From positions 1 to 21,543 of the forward strand of contig JAWLDB010000026.1 in assembly GCA_041686915.1 (NCBI GenBank): 21,543 nucleotides of DNA. Reading direction: 5' to 3'. The position numbers and the translations under genes were made by a program. The stretch comes from JAWLDB01 sp041686915. GTDB taxonomy: Bacteria > Bacillota > UBA994 > UBA5500. Positions 20,099 through 21,543 of the stretch are shown here, in pieces (within the stretch, counting starts at the first letter, position 1; each line of letters begins with the position of its first letter). Under the pieces are notes generated by a model. That model was not told the DNA's origin. It searched no databases and was given only the letters and a program-made list of their open reading frames with translations.

Positions 20099-21543
20099 AT
20101 GACACTGGTAGCAGCGCAGGGAATTACGAAGTACTTTGCAGCTACACCAATATTGCTTGATATAGGATTTAACCTCAGCCGCGGCGAACGGGTTGGCTTG
20201 ATTGGCCGGAACGGCACCGGCAAGACTACATTGCTGCGCATCGTGGCAGGTAACGAAGAGATGAGCTCCGGTAGTATCAGCTTGGCTGGCAATGTGCACA
20301 TCGGCTACTTGACTCAGGACGTGGAACTGCCTGAGGATGACACTGTCTGGAATGCGGTAGGGGCAGCGTTTGCACCTATCATGGCCATCGAGCAACGGCT
20401 GCGCGAGTTGGAGGGCTTGATGGGGCTGTCCGAAGTTATAGGGAACCCCGAACGGCTGGACAAAGTTATGAGTGAGTACTCCCGCATGAGTGTAGAGTTT
20501 GAGCGATTGGATGGCTACGGGACCGACACCAGGTTGCGTACCACACTATTTGGGCTTGGACTCAAGGAAGAGACCTGGCACCAACCGATTGGAACCCTTT
20601 CCGGAGGACAGCGTACGCGCGTTGCCCTAGCCCGTCTGCTGCTGCTTGAGCCGGAGGTGCTGCTGCTTGACGAGCCAACCAACCACTTGGACCTGGGTGC
20701 AATTGAGTGGTTGGAGGACCATTTGGCCAGCTTTGGAAGGGGCCTGATTGTCGTCTCCCATGACCGGCAGTTTCTCGACCGGGTAGTCAACAAGGTTTGG
20801 GAGCTGAAGGACAATACAGTGACGACATACACTGGCAACTATTCGTCTTATCTGCTGCAAAAGGAAATGATGGCACAGCGCCAGGAAGAGCTCTACCGCC
20901 GACAGATGGAGGAGCGGGCCAAGTTGCAGTTCCTGATTGGCAAGTTTAAATATGGCACCCGCGCAACTATGGCCAAGAGTTGGGAAAAGCGCCTGGAGAA
21001 AATGCAGCCTGTCCAGCGATCAAGTGACCAGCGGAAGATGAAATTGAACGCGCAGGTTGCCCGCCGCAGCGGTAACGACGTGCTAACCTTGCGTGATCTA
21101 TCCAAGTCGTTCCCCGGCAAGCATTTGTTCAGCGGTTTTGGGGCTGAAGTGAAGTTCCGCGAGCGGATAGCCCTGCTCGGGCCAAACGGGGCGGGCAAGA
21201 CCACTCTCTTGAAGATTCTGCTTGGCCGAGCAGCGGCTGATGCAGGGAAGATTCGCTGGGGTGCGAGCATAGACCTCGGCTATTTCAGTCAGGACCTGAC
21301 TCTTCCGGACGAGAACCTGACGGTGCTTGATAGTTTGTTGGAAGGAACCAAGCTGCTACCTGCTGAAGGCCGCAGCTATTTGGCCCGCTTCCTGTTTACC
21401 GGCGAGAGCGTTTTCCAGCCGGTAAGCACCTTAAGTGGCGGTGAGCGTAACCGGCTTGTTCTGGCCAAACTGCTCTTGTCAAAGGCTAACGTACTGGTGC
21501 TTGACGAGCCGACCAACCATTTGGATATTCAGGCTCGTGAGGT
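20099..21543 (+). CDS. ABC-F family ATP-binding protein, ribosome-associated (partial, 3' end beyond window)
   Basis: Twin-ATPase translation factor or ribosome-protection protein without membrane spans; 481 residues are visible. Domain 1: Walker A GRNGTGKTT (36-44), LSGGQ (167-171), Walker B and EPTNHLD (192-198). The interdomain linker (about 246-325) has a charged helical pair, then KFKYGTRATMAKSWEKRLEKMQ, the element that contacts the ribosome. Domain 2: Walker A GPNGAGKTT (361-369), LSGGE (445-449), EPTNHLD (470-476). ABC-F proteins enter the ribosomal E site; some give resistance to macrolides, lincosamides, streptogramins or pleuromutilins, others have housekeeping roles. ATG 20099 has GGGGGGT about nine bases upstream. 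The attenuator leader suggests antibiotic-inducible expression. The subgroup is uncertain; the sequence also resembles YdiF/Uup-type members. Confidence 0.93.
   Translation, partial: MTLVAAQGITKYFAATPILLDIGFNLSRGERVGLIGRNGTGKTTLLRIVAGNEEMSSGSISLAGNVHIGYLTQDVELPEDDTVWNAVGAAFAPIMAIEQRLRELEGLMGLSEVIGNPERLDKVMSEYSRMSVEFERLDGYGTDTRLRTTLFGLGLKEETWHQPIGTLSGGQRTRVALARLLLLEPEVLLLDEPTNHLDLGAIEWLEDHLASFGRGLIVVSHDRQFLDRVVNKVWELKDNTVTTYTGNYSSYLLQKEMMAQRQEELYRRQMEERAKLQFLIGKFKYGTRATMAKSWEKRLEKMQPVQRSSDQRKMKLNAQVARRSGNDVLTLRDLSKSFPGKHLFSGFGAEVKFRERIALLGPNGAGKTTLLKILLGRAAADAGKIRWGASIDLGYFSQDLTLPDENLTVLDSLLEGTKLLPAEGRSYLARFLFTGESVFQPVSTLSGGERNRLVLAKLLLSKANVLVLDEPTNHLDIQARE

Noticed and set aside
1..21543. tRNA, rRNA, CRISPR array, insertion sequence or prophage genes
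   Set aside because: No cloverleaf-like segments, regularly spaced repeats or transposase/integrase motifs were seen on either strand.

Overview
The window looks like chromosomal DNA of an endospore-forming Firmicute, most likely of the Clostridia or Peptococcaceae type. The evidence is an alpha/beta-type small acid-soluble spore protein gene (8172-8399), a probable DUF3794/SPOCS-type gene, strong AGGAGG ribosome binding sites before almost every gene, frequent GTG starts, sigma-A-like TTGACA-17-TAGAAT promoters, and a PerR regulator next to a tiny rubredoxin-like protein, which suits an anaerobe. No species can be named from sequence reading alone. I saw no tRNA, rRNA, CRISPR array, transposase or phage gene.

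Layout. 1-3283, minus strand: L-asparaginase with its own terminator, then a class V aminotransferase overlapping a threonine aldolase that runs off the left edge. 3453-4130: unknown protein with a charge-segregated tail. 4327-5964: Na+/phosphate cotransporter with PhoP-box-like direct repeats upstream. 6129-7342, plus strand: a DUF1461 membrane protein and a TPR-like protein. 7432-8399: PerR with a palindromic operator, a 35-residue RCKP rubredoxin-like protein, a terminator, and the spore protein gene whose ribosome binding site is the terminator's 3' arm. 8396-9610: DUF401 permease, convergent with the spore gene. 9789-9977: 4-oxalocrotonate tautomerase family protein. 10154-13775, minus strand: GntR (YtrA-type) regulator, ABC ATPase, ABC permease and YbjQ form a tightly overlapping operon, followed by a DmpA/P1 peptidase. 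13862-14317: probable DUF3794 protein.

14318-15284 is a gene-free stretch with palindromic, tandem and inverted repeats. 15285-19620 is a second minus-strand ABC exporter operon: small membrane protein, TetR regulator, ATPase, two permeases and a previously easy-to-miss 37-residue single-span membrane peptide. It starts from a TTGACA-17-TATATT promoter whose spacer and downstream flank hold three TGAC-N6-GTCA operators.

19790-21543, plus strand: an ABC-F ATPase gene (cut by the right edge) behind a 280-base leader. The leader has a good promoter, a strong ribosome binding site, a 7-codon ORF encoding MFMVICA, mutually exclusive RNA stems and a terminator. This is the architecture of drug-induced ribosome-mediated attenuation, and it is the most interesting system in the window.

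Together the genes describe amino-acid and phosphate metabolism, peroxide sensing, sporulation, and two or three export/antibiotic-response modules with local regulators.
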